This document shows positions 18,872 to 27,222 of a DNA stretch of 34,314 bases, piece after piece; within the stretch, counting starts at the first letter, position 1; each line of letters opens with the position of its first letter. Source of the stretch: Klebsiella pneumoniae (GTDB lineage Bacteria > Pseudomonadota > Gammaproteobacteria > Pseudomonadales > CAMAPQ01). Location: positions 1 through 34,314 of the forward strand of contig CAMAPQ010000024.1 in the NCBI GenBank assembly GCA_945860125.1. Direction: 5' to 3'. The position numbers were made by a program, and so were the translations under genes. The notes beneath the pieces were generated by a model, which made no database searches, was not told the origin of the DNA, and saw nothing but the letters and a program-made list of their open reading frames with translations.

Positions 18872-21238
18872 ATGAAGGTTGACTTACTAAGTAAAAATTT
18901 TCAGGCAAGCGTTACAAAGGGATTTCAATTTAGATTATTTTTCCTCTTTTTATTTGCGGTTTTTACACTATTTTTTGGTATTGCACTGACCAAAATTCAG
19001 GCGGATAGTGATTTGAAAAAGATGGTGCCTTTGAACCATCCTTACATGCAAAATTTATTTAAATATAAAGATCAATTAAGTTTGGGCAATGATATCCGTC
19101 TTGCTGTTGAAAATAAAAAAGGCTCTATTTTCACTAAAGATTATCTGGAAACATTAAAGCAGATTAGCGATGAAGTTTTTTATTTGCCTGGTGTCGATAA
19201 ATCAAAGCTGCAATCTTTGTGGACACCAAACGTAAGATGGATTGAAACAACCATTGATGGCTTTCGAGGCGGGGAAGTCATTCCCTCGGACTATAATGGC
19301 TTAAATGAAAGTTTGGAAAAAGTCAGACAAAATATTTTAAAGTCAGGTCAAATTGGCAGGTTGGTTGCGGATGATTTTAATTCAACCATTATTTATGCCC
19401 CTCTTTTTGATCAAAAAATTGATTATGCAGAATTTACCCGCGCTTTAAATGAAAAAGTAATTCAAAAATATGAAAGTGATGCAATTAAAATTCATGTTAT
19501 TGGCTTTGCCAAAAAAGTAGGTGATTTAACGGCTGGCGCAAAAGAAGTGGCAGGCTTTTTTCTTGTTGCGCTGGTTGTTACCACTTTACTTTTTTATCTT
19601 TATTTTCGCTGCATAAGAAGCACTATTATTGTTATTGGTTGTAGTTTATTAGCGGTTATTTGGCAGTTAGGTCTATCTCATTTTGCAGGCATTCGGATGG
19701 ACCCTTATTCGATGCTGGTTCCTTTTCTTGTTTTTGCTATTGCGGTAAGTCACTCAATACAAATTATTCTGATGTTTAAAACAGAGCTTGCCGAAGGTTT
19801 TGATAATAAAAATTCAGCCATTAATACAATTGTAAGATTAGCAAAGCCTGGTATTTTAGCGTTATTAAGCGGTGCAATGGGTTTTGCGACGCTTTATTTT
19901 ATTCATATTCAAGTGATTCGTGATTTAGCTTTAGCCACAAGTTTAGGTGTTTTCGTTATTATTTTTACCAACCTATTACTCATTCCCGTTATTCTTTCTT
20001 ATTGTGGGGCGACACATACCTTTAAAGTAGATTCTGCGGTAAATCAGGTAATAACAATAGCTAATTCTTTTAATCCTAAAAAAGGCACTGAAAATAAACG
20101 CACGCTTTGGCTTAATATTATTTCTTTTATTCTTACGCCTGAAGCTAAAAAGCTGACGATTATTTTAGTTTTTTTTCTTTTTATCATAGGTGTTTATTTT
20201 AGTCGTCTTGTTCAAATAGGTGATCTTGATCAAGGCGCACCTGAATTTAGGCCAGATGCGCGTTATAACCAAGATGTTGCTTTTATTAGTGCACATTATT
20301 CCGTGAGTGCAGATGTATTAGTGGTCATGGTTGCAACGCCTTCTCAAGCGTGCACTCAATTTAAAATACTCGATACCATTGATTATTTTCATGCTGTGAT
20401 GGAGAGATTGCCTGAGGTACAGTCTGTTATCTCTTTAACAACTGTTTCTAAGATTACCTCTGTGGGTTTAAATGAAGGTAATTATAAGTGGGCCTCTATT
20501 CCAAGAAATCCTGTTTTTTTAAACCAAACATTAACTCGTATTCCTGGTGGGATGATTGATCTTGAGTGTAGCTTGGCCCCTGTTCTTATTTTTCTAAAAG
20601 ATCATAAAGCAGCTTCTTTACAAAATGTGGTAAGTGAAGTTAAAAAATTTGCTGCCGAAAATGATTCATTAGAAGGTAAGTTTTTACTTGCTTCAGGCAA
20701 TGCGGGTGTTGAAGCGGCAACCAACGAATCTATTGAAATTGCAAAAGCACAAATGTTGTTTTGTATTTATTTTGTTGTAACCTTACTCGTGCTACTTATT
20801 TTTAGAAGTTTACATGCTGTTTTTTGTATTATTTTTCCTCTCATGCTCACCTCCTTACTGTGTGAAGCATTAATGGCAATTTTAGGGATTGGCGTAAAAG
20901 TAGCGACATTACCGGTAATTGCTTTAGGTGTGGGGATTGGCGTTGATTATGGTATTTATATTTATAATCGTATTATGGAAAACTTACATGCGGGCGCCTC
21001 TATTGAAATGGCGATTGAAAAAAGTCTTGAAACGACTGGCCGTGCTGTAATTTTAACAGGCTTTACATTGGCGGTGAGTGTGGGTGCGTGGGCTTTTTCA
21101 TCGATTAAATTTCAAGCAGACATGGGTGTTTTGCTCTGCTTTATGTTTCTTTGGAATATGATAGGCGCTTTATGGTTACTGCCGGTACTTGCTAAAATGC
21201 TTTATGGTACCCGTGTGCTAAAAGGTCGCACGCCTTAA
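18872..21238 (+). CDS. MMPL/RND superfamily transporter, lipid-exporter type
   Basis: This 788-residue inner-membrane protein has the two-fold RND layout. One helix near residues 25-42 is followed by a periplasmic domain, a five-helix block starting near 230 with the motif RMDPYSMLVPFLVFAIAVSHS, and then a second half with a helix near 430. After a second periplasmic domain comes a final block containing ALGVGIGVDYGIYIYNRI. The paired polar motifs and sterol-sensing-like spacing fit the MMPL/HpnN-type exporters that move lipids using the proton gradient. AAAAGGAGCAAG gives a strong ribosome site. It follows the Ycf48-like gene by 76 bases. The substrate is not known; the nearby lipase suggests a lipid. 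Confidence 0.88.
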   Translation: MKVDLLSKNFQASVTKGFQFRLFFLFLFAVFTLFFGIALTKIQADSDLKKMVPLNHPYMQNLFKYKDQLSLGNDIRLAVENKKGSIFTKDYLETLKQISDEVFYLPGVDKSKLQSLWTPNVRWIETTIDGFRGGEVIPSDYNGLNESLEKVRQNILKSGQIGRLVADDFNSTIIYAPLFDQKIDYAEFTRALNEKVIQKYESDAIKIHVIGFAKKVGDLTAGAKEVAGFFLVALVVTTLLFYLYFRCIRSTIIVIGCSLLAVIWQLGLSHFAGIRMDPYSMLVPFLVFAIAVSHSIQIILMFKTELAEGFDNKNSAINTIVRLAKPGILALLSGAMGFATLYFIHIQVIRDLALATSLGVFVIIFTNLLLIPVILSYCGATHTFKVDSAVNQVITIANSFNPKKGTENKRTLWLNIISFILTPEAKKLTIILVFFLFIIGVYFSRLVQIGDLDQGAPEFRPDARYNQDVAFISAHYSVSADVLVVMVATPSQACTQFKILDTIDYFHAVMERLPEVQSVISLTTVSKITSVGLNEGNYKWASIPRNPVFLNQTLTRIPGGMIDLECSLAPVLIFLKDHKAASLQNVVSEVKKFAAENDSLEGKFLLASGNAGVEAATNESIEIAKAQMLFCIYFVVTLLVLLIFRSLHAVFCIIFPLMLTSLLCEALMAILGIGVKVATLPVIALGVGIGVDYGIYIYNRIMENLHAGASIEMAIEKSLETTGRAVILTGFTLAVSVGAWAFSSIKFQADMGVLLCFMFLWNMIGALWLLPVLAKMLYGTRVLKGRTP

Positions 21239-21330
21239 ATTGCCAGTTTTGGTTTTTTATTTTTCTTTCATGAAAAATATGGTTAAGATGTGGCGCATCG
21301 TCTCAAATGAAAAAAATATCTTTAGGATAA

Positions 21331-21346
21331 TTTTGCGTAAGTCCTA
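21331..21346. repeat. single right end of the TAGGACTTACGCAAAA repeat family
   Basis: TTTTGCGTAAGTCCTA is the exact reverse complement of the 16-base MITE end. The sequence to its left is unlike the 103-bp element. Bases 21234-21252, at the stop of the RND gene, nearly match those next to the single end at 7977, so 21234-21346 may be a degraded second type of element. It lies 70 bases before the Ser-rich ORFan. Confidence 0.6.
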
Positions 21347-21415
21347 TTTTTTTAAAACGACCAAATAAATATAAATTTAATGATCTAAAAATTTTTCAAG
21401 AAAAGAGGGATTATC

Positions 21416-22996
21416 ATGTACGGCATTAGTAATTATTTCACCAGAGCAACAATCGACAACTCTGCGCCTCGTGGTAAAAAACTCTGTGAAATTGCACAAG
21501 ATTCTGCAAGAGTTTACCAACTTCTTACTCTGGCTGAACAGTCTACAGTTCGGCACAAAAATACTGCTCGTTATGTCAATGATATGAGAACCCATGCCAC
21601 GAGAAGCGATTTCACTGGCGTCGTTCTTGGCGTTGCTATTAACTTAAATCTTAGCGATATCAGCGAGGAATCTTCTGTTAGTAGCGCTAATAGTCACAGT
21701 TCTACTCATTCGAGCGAAAGTAACTTAAGTGAGAAAGTACTTCTAGATCCTGATCTTCAAAAATGCTCAGAGTTTTCAGCCATGCTTAATCAGGCATTAT
21801 CACGTTCGGTTAGCTCGGATTCAAGTACTACAACTATTTATTATGACTGTCAAAACTCTTCCCAGGGGAGTGAAAATAAATCCGGTTCGCAACCGAATTC
21901 TGCTTCTGATCCTATTCTTCAAGAAATTGCAGAAATTTCAGAAATGATTGTTCGGGGGGTGGCACATTCGGTTAGCACGATACTTTCTTCTACCAGCGCT
22001 GACTCGGCGACTATTTCTGAGAAATTAACTGCCTTTGAGAAATTAACTATACCGATAGCTCTGCAAGAGAAGGCGTTGAAATTAGTTAATCACGAATTAA
22101 AGCAGTTAGTGAATCAATATGGCCAGGCTCATGGTAATAATATTACTTTAGGTGAGTACGCGAAAAAGATCAGCAATATTAATCTTGGTATTGCTGTTAT
22201 TCAGGCTGAAATTAGGAATATACCAGGATATAAAAAGGATGCCATCTATTGGTCGGCACTAAAACAGACTAATTCAATTCTAATTAAATTAGATCTTAGC
22301 GCAAAAAAACTTGCGGCAATGGCAGTGAGCACTATGAGCAAAGTGGCCGTTAATTTACTAAAGAAACAGGTCAGCCAATCTGAGCCTGCCAAACAGACTG
22401 GTTTTGCTTGGCTTAAAAAGATAAAGCCTCAAAATAACGCGCAGCGTTTACATAATGTGAAGAAACAATTGATAGGGCTTTCTGAGCTTAAAGAGCAGCG
22501 AAATCAACTTATCTTAGATGATATTAAGAACGGTAAACTCTCTTTTTCTGACCTTATCTCGAATGGCTCTAATAATCCTGTCGATCAGCGTAAATCTAAC
22601 GAAGCAACTGTTTATGGCCAAACTAAACAGCAGCATATTATTCGAACAAGATTAAATGTTTTCTCAGAGGAGGGTTGGGGTATAGACACTGGACTGAGAG
22701 GGGATAAGGCATCTATTCAAACGCAGCATATTGCAAAAAAATACCGCGCTCAATTCTTACGTACAGAAAAAGCGCTGAGTCGGTTTACGACTCACAAAAC
22801 GAACAATCCTACTACGTCTATTGCTCAATTGCTGACAGAGGCTGTACTTAATACTAAAGCCAATGGCAGTGATTCAGATAATATCTGCGCCTTAAATGAT
22901 GGCGGTGAAGCGTCTATCTGTTTTATTGATGCAAGCAATACACTTAATAGCCTACAGAAGCTTTTCTATTTTACTGATGGATTGGTAAGGCGATGA
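21416..22996 (+). CDS. hypothetical Ser-rich protein (526 residues), ORFan
   Basis: I do not recognise this protein. AGAGGG lies before the ATG. There is no signal peptide and no membrane helix. Residues 78-105 and 125-165 are very rich in serine. An internal repeat is visible: residues 111-139 (DPDLQKCSEFSAMLNQAL then SVSSDSS) and 165-193 (DPILQEIAEISEMIVRGV then HSVST). The second half (about 200-390) is lysine-rich and probably alpha-helical (ALQEKALKLVNHELKQLVNQ). The architecture, with no relatives I can name, next to a repeat end, would suit an accessory or secreted effector protein; that is inference only. It converges on apaH with four bases between the stops. Confidence 0.7.
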   Translation: MYGISNYFTRATIDNSAPRGKKLCEIAQDSARVYQLLTLAEQSTVRHKNTARYVNDMRTHATRSDFTGVVLGVAINLNLSDISEESSVSSANSHSSTHSSESNLSEKVLLDPDLQKCSEFSAMLNQALSRSVSSDSSTTTIYYDCQNSSQGSENKSGSQPNSASDPILQEIAEISEMIVRGVAHSVSTILSSTSADSATISEKLTAFEKLTIPIALQEKALKLVNHELKQLVNQYGQAHGNNITLGEYAKKISNINLGIAVIQAEIRNIPGYKKDAIYWSALKQTNSILIKLDLSAKKLAAMAVSTMSKVAVNLLKKQVSQSEPAKQTGFAWLKKIKPQNNAQRLHNVKKQLIGLSELKEQRNQLILDDIKNGKLSFSDLISNGSNNPVDQRKSNEATVYGQTKQQHIIRTRLNVFSEEGWGIDTGLRGDKASIQTQHIAKKYRAQFLRTEKALSRFTTHKTNNPTTSIAQLLTEAVLNTKANGSDSDNICALNDGGEASICFIDASNTLNSLQKLFYFTDGLVRR

Positions 22997-23000
22997 CTAA

Positions 23001-23810
23001 TCAATCTTGGGCTTTAACTTGAAAATATTGTTCATCATCAATTCTAAAAGCAGTTAAAAACTGCCCCCATACACAGCCCGTATCCAGAGCTTCAATGCCA
23101 ACTGTATGCGTTTTTCCCATAAGCGAAGCCCAGTGCCCAAAAGCAATACGATAGTTTGGCGGTAAATTATGTTTCACCTGAAACCAGGGCATATAACCTA
23201 AAGGAATGCTTTCTAGCCCTTTTTTATAATTGAGCGCCATATTCTGCTGTGCATCAAGAATGCGCATGCGCGTAAAATAATTAATAATAACGCGCTCTTT
23301 TTCGGGGGAGGAAAGCCTTTCGTCCCATTTGCTTGGGGTATCGCCGTACCATGAATGAATAAATTCTTTAAGATTTTCTTGTTTGAGTTGTTGCTCAATA
23401 AGTGCTGAATATTGAATGGTTTCCTCTAACGTCCAGACAGGGCAAATGCCCGCATGCACCATAAGCCACTTTTTATCAGGCTCATGTAACACTAAAGGTT
23501 GCTGCCTTAACCAGTCGATTAATTCGCTTTTATCCGACGCTGTTAAAATGGCTTCAAGCGTATCTTTATTTTTAGCCTTTTTTTCAAAAGAACAAGCGAT
23601 GAGGTGAAGATCATGGTTACCCAATATTGTTTTCGCGCTTTTACCAAGACTAATAATAAATCTTAACGTTTCAAGTGATTGAGGGCCACGGTTGACTAAG
23701 TCTCCTGCAAACCACAGCTGATCATTTCTTTCATTAAATGAAATAACTTCAAGCAGTTTTAGGAGGGAAAGATAACAACCATGCACATCGCCAATAAAGT
23801 AAGTTGCCAT
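23001..23810 (-). CDS. apaH: symmetrical bis(5'-nucleosyl)-tetraphosphatase (Ap4A hydrolase)
   Basis: Cytoplasmic metallophosphatase that splits Ap4A into two ADP and removes Np4 caps from RNA. The 269 residues fit (E. coli 280). Phosphoesterase motifs are intact: GDVHG at 7-11, GDLVNRGP at 36-43, GNHD at 64-67, plus the later histidines in VHAGICPVW and AFGHWASLMG. It starts six bases after the stop of the small upstream gene and has no clear ribosome site of its own (only A-rich sequence), so translation is probably coupled. In E. coli apaH sits with ksgA and apaG; here it follows a PreP-like protease and a DUF7352-like gene. Confidence 0.95.
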   Translation of the reverse strand: MATYFIGDVHGCYLSLLKLLEVISFNERNDQLWFAGDLVNRGPQSLETLRFIISLGKSAKTILGNHDLHLIACSFEKKAKNKDTLEAILTASDKSELIDWLRQQPLVLHEPDKKWLMVHAGICPVWTLEETIQYSALIEQQLKQENLKEFIHSWYGDTPSKWDERLSSPEKERVIINYFTRMRILDAQQNMALNYKKGLESIPLGYMPWFQVKHNLPPNYRIAFGHWASLMGKTHTVGIEALDTGCVWGQFLTAFRIDDEQYFQVKAQD

Positions 23811-23816
23811 TTTTTT

Positions 23817-24101
23817 TTACTTTATTTTTTCATAAACGTGGTAAGCCTCAGGCAGATATTGATCAATCGCTGTACCAACATAACGATGAGCTTCAGGTAT
23901 ACCATCCCCGGTTTTAAAAATACGAAATAATCGCTCTTCAAGTTCAGGGTTAATTTTAGCAGGCACTTCAACCCAAAGAAAAACCTCTTTTTCCATTGCC
24001 AAATAGTCAACACTTCTTAATAACGTATCGATAGGCAATGTAAGCGTAACTAAGTGCCCCTGCGACGAGAGTTTATGTTTATGAATAATTTTCATGAGCA
24101 T
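23817..24101 (-). CDS. small DUF7352-like protein
   Basis: This 94-residue protein begins MLMKIIHKHKL, has VFLWVEVPA, then RIFKTGDGIPEAHRYVGTAI, and ends AYHVYEKIK. The spacing of 'K-x-I-H-K', 'R-x-F-x-x-x-x-T-G-x-x-I' and a final 'H-V-Y/F-E' is what I recall for the DUF7352 family of small phage and bacterial proteins of unknown role. AAGGA lies six bases before ATG 24101. It sits between the PreP-like protease (30 bases upstream) and apaH (6 bases downstream), so the three are very likely one transcript. No function is claimed. Confidence 0.7.
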   Translation of the reverse strand: MLMKIIHKHKLSSQGHLVTLTLPIDTLLRSVDYLAMEKEVFLWVEVPAKINPELEERLFRIFKTGDGIPEAHRYVGTAIDQYLPEAYHVYEKIK

Positions 24102-24130
24102 AATATTTCCTTACTTTTTTAAAAAAGAGA

Positions 24131-27070
24131 TTAGAGATGTTCAGCTTTTAAGGGCAGGGCATCGCCTACTTTCGCCCAATGTGTTTCTGAGGTCAGCAAC
24201 GCTATTTTACCATCACTTAATAAATAAGTTTCTGTCACACGGCGAAGATCCTCTAACGTAACGTTAAATAGACGATCACGCACTGTTTGGCGGAAAGCAG
24301 GAGATCTGCCTTGTAACTCACTTAAATAATTTTGAAAAGCTTCTTTTGCTGGGGCTTTTGGTTTATCAATATCTGCCATAATCCCTAAAGTAGCCTGCTC
24401 TAAATGCTCATGGTTTTGTTTGTCATTTAATAATGATTGGATAGATCGATCAAAATCTTGAAAGGTTTCAAGTAGGCGTGGATCACGATAAGAGTAAAAA
24501 CGGAAAATACCATTGTTTGTATCGTAACTTGCGCCACCACCATAAGCGCCACCTTGTTCTCTAATAGCACGATGCAGAAAAGTATTTTTAAGGTAAGGGG
24601 CAAGTACACTTAACGCTGCTGCATCAGGATGAAATTGGGCAACCGTTTTATAAGCCTTACTACAGTAGTTCACCTGTGCATTAATCAGCCAACAATTTTC
24701 CGTTTGATTCACCGCGTTTTTTACTTGATAGGCATGGTGATTATGAGCACTATTTAGTTTCGTGTGTTGTTGATGTTGCTCAAAAAATGACTCAATGTGA
24801 TTCTCCTCAGCAATCACTAACGTACGAAGCGGGGCTGCAAGCATTTTTTCATGAATAAGACGCAAGTTAGAGATAACTTCTTCAATTACCTTTTCATTCT
24901 GATTTAAACGCTCATCAAGCAATTTAAGGGACTTAATACCTTTCATGCCTGAAAGTTGATAATCAAGAAAATTAAAAGGACTTAACTGGCTTGCAGCACA
25001 ATCCATTGCATAAGTATGACCTGAACCGACAACCGATTCTTCGCTCTCATAACGTGCTTGTGTAATAAGCTCGCGAATACGCTTTACTTCATCAAATTTA
25101 ACATGCGTAAAGGTTTTTTCCATTAATTCGCACATTTTGTCAAAGTTTTTATTCAAACACTTTGAGCTTAGAAAAAAGTGACCCTGTAAGGCATCCATTT
25201 TTTCAAGGCCGGCTCTTAAACGATAAGAAGCATGTAACCCACCACAAACAGAAGATTGCCAAGCTTGTGTCTCAAGATAGCTTTTATGGTCAGTACCAAT
25301 TTCAGTAAGTAACTCAGTATAAACCGGCAAAAGTTGAGTTAGATTTTCATCCAGCTCTGGTAAATCAAGAATTAACTGATGATAAGCAATACCATTACTA
25401 TTAGCGGTGTAACCGGTACCGTGTCTTTGTTTTTCAGCTGAAATAAAGGGACTATCAATTTTTGGTTTTAGATAAACACCCTGTTTAGGCACATCATTCA
25501 AAGTCACTTTTGGTAAAATATTTTCATCATCTATTGCTTCTTGTCGTGCTTTTAGCGCTTGGGCAGTTTTAATCACCTCTTGTTTTTCTTCATCAGTAAA
25601 CTGAGATTTTATTTTTTCAAGTCGCGCTTTTTCTGCGCACAATTTAATATCGCTCATTTCAGAAGAAGGTTTTAGCGTTAATCTGACGCGGTGCGCATTA
25701 TCTAGAAAAAGACGCTGGATCTGTTTTTTGACAAACTCAGGTGATGAAAAAGCTTCTCTTAATTTACTCAATGAATTTTCAAGATCAAGCGAGGCAAAAA
25801 CATCACCACGATGAATGGCTGTCGGTAGAATTTCAAGAATAAGTTGTAATCCAAAGGGATAACGATCGCCTGTAATTTCACGCTGTTTTAGTTCAAATTG
25901 ATGAAGCATGGCGTCAACTTGCGATTGTTCAATGCCGTCGTGCGCTAATTTTGTCAGCAGTTCCATTACGTAGTTTTCAAAATGCTCAGCATGCTCAGGA
26001 TCAGAGCCTTCAACACCACACACAAAACTCATTTCACGGTGACCATCTTCTAAGAAACAAAGCGGTGAGAGGTTTCCTGCATGGGGATAAGTTTCAAGCG
26101 CATGCCTTAAGGGACTTGAGCTGTTATCCAAAAGAATATCTTTGAGCAGTTGGCATTCTAGTTTCTTTTGCGCATCAATACTTTCATCTAATAACCAAGC
26201 AAGCACATGATGTGTCTGTTTTTGCGTGTCTTTTCCTTCAAAACTATAAGATGTTTCAACTTTCAAGGGCGCCGCATAACGCTTATCAAGCGGAACACTA
26301 AAAAAGTGAGGTGAACGATCAAAACGTGATAGTACGTTTTTTTCAAAGACTGCTTGATGTGTTTGCGCATCAATATTACCAAAGGTAAAAAAAATCGCAT
26401 TTGAAGGATGATAATAGGTTTTATAAAAGGTAATAAGCTGATCATAAGTTAAATCAGGAATATGCTCAGGATCGCCGCCACTATTATAATGGTAAGTTGT
26501 TGTGGGGCATAAATATTGGGATAAGGTACGATACAACATACTTGAAGGCGCACTCATAGCCCCTTTCATCTCATTAAAAACAACGCCTTTATAAACAAGG
26601 TCAGTGGTGGGGTCATCCATTTTTTCAAATTCAACTCGAATACCTTCTTGAGCAAAATCAAGTGGGTGTAACCGTGAGAAGAACGCTGCATCAAGATAAA
26701 CAGACAGCAGATTGTCAAAGTCTTGCCTATTTTGAGTTGCGAAAGGATAAGCCGTCCAATCGCTCGCTGTAAAGGCATTCATAAAGCTATTTAATGAGCG
26801 CCTAATCATGAGAAAGAAAGGATCTCTCACAGGATATTTTTCACTGCCGCATAACGCAGTATGTTCGAGAATATGCGCTGAGCCGCTGGAATCCTGCGGG
26901 AAGGTTCTAAAGGCAACCATGAAAACATTTTCTGAATAATCATTTGCTAGATGAATATGTTTTGCACCGGTTTTAAGATGTTCATATTCATAAATATGAC
27001 ATTTTAACGATTCCATGTAACGAGTCGTGCACAATTTAAAGCTAGAATTAGGCGAGTTTGTATGAGACAT
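24131..27070 (-). CDS. M16C-family zinc metalloprotease, PreP-like
   Basis: The 979-residue protein belongs to the presequence-protease branch of the insulinase family, which degrades short unfolded peptides inside a closed chamber. The inverted zinc motif HILEH is at residues 66-70 (GSAHILEHTALCGSEKYPVRDPF), and the third ligand glutamate is in FNEMKGAMS (Glu167). The C-terminal half carries the AIREQGGAYGGGASYD substrate-binding segment. Length matches PreP (about 970-1000). There is no signal peptide, so a cytoplasmic place is expected. It is the first gene of a likely operon with the DUF7352-like gene and apaH. Confidence 0.93.
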   Translation of the reverse strand: MSHTNSPNSSFKLCTTRYMESLKCHIYEYEHLKTGAKHIHLANDYSENVFMVAFRTFPQDSSGSAHILEHTALCGSEKYPVRDPFFLMIRRSLNSFMNAFTASDWTAYPFATQNRQDFDNLLSVYLDAAFFSRLHPLDFAQEGIRVEFEKMDDPTTDLVYKGVVFNEMKGAMSAPSSMLYRTLSQYLCPTTTYHYNSGGDPEHIPDLTYDQLITFYKTYYHPSNAIFFTFGNIDAQTHQAVFEKNVLSRFDRSPHFFSVPLDKRYAAPLKVETSYSFEGKDTQKQTHHVLAWLLDESIDAQKKLECQLLKDILLDNSSSPLRHALETYPHAGNLSPLCFLEDGHREMSFVCGVEGSDPEHAEHFENYVMELLTKLAHDGIEQSQVDAMLHQFELKQREITGDRYPFGLQLILEILPTAIHRGDVFASLDLENSLSKLREAFSSPEFVKKQIQRLFLDNAHRVRLTLKPSSEMSDIKLCAEKARLEKIKSQFTDEEKQEVIKTAQALKARQEAIDDENILPKVTLNDVPKQGVYLKPKIDSPFISAEKQRHGTGYTANSNGIAYHQLILDLPELDENLTQLLPVYTELLTEIGTDHKSYLETQAWQSSVCGGLHASYRLRAGLEKMDALQGHFFLSSKCLNKNFDKMCELMEKTFTHVKFDEVKRIRELITQARYESEESVVGSGHTYAMDCAASQLSPFNFLDYQLSGMKGIKSLKLLDERLNQNEKVIEEVISNLRLIHEKMLAAPLRTLVIAEENHIESFFEQHQQHTKLNSAHNHHAYQVKNAVNQTENCWLINAQVNYCSKAYKTVAQFHPDAAALSVLAPYLKNTFLHRAIREQGGAYGGGASYDTNNGIFRFYSYRDPRLLETFQDFDRSIQSLLNDKQNHEHLEQATLGIMADIDKPKAPAKEAFQNYLSELQGRSPAFRQTVRDRLFNVTLEDLRRVTETYLLSDGKIALLTSETHWAKVGDALPLKAEHL

Positions 27071-27222
27071 ATAACGATACCTGTAACACCATGTAATAAA
27101 AAAATTTAAGCTGTTGCGAGTGTAAAGCTAAAAGAGAAAAATGCAAATGAGGAAAATCATTTCCTCATTAATATGGAGGGATGGCAGAAAAGGCAGTAAA
27201 TAAATTATTGCCTTTAATTAAG

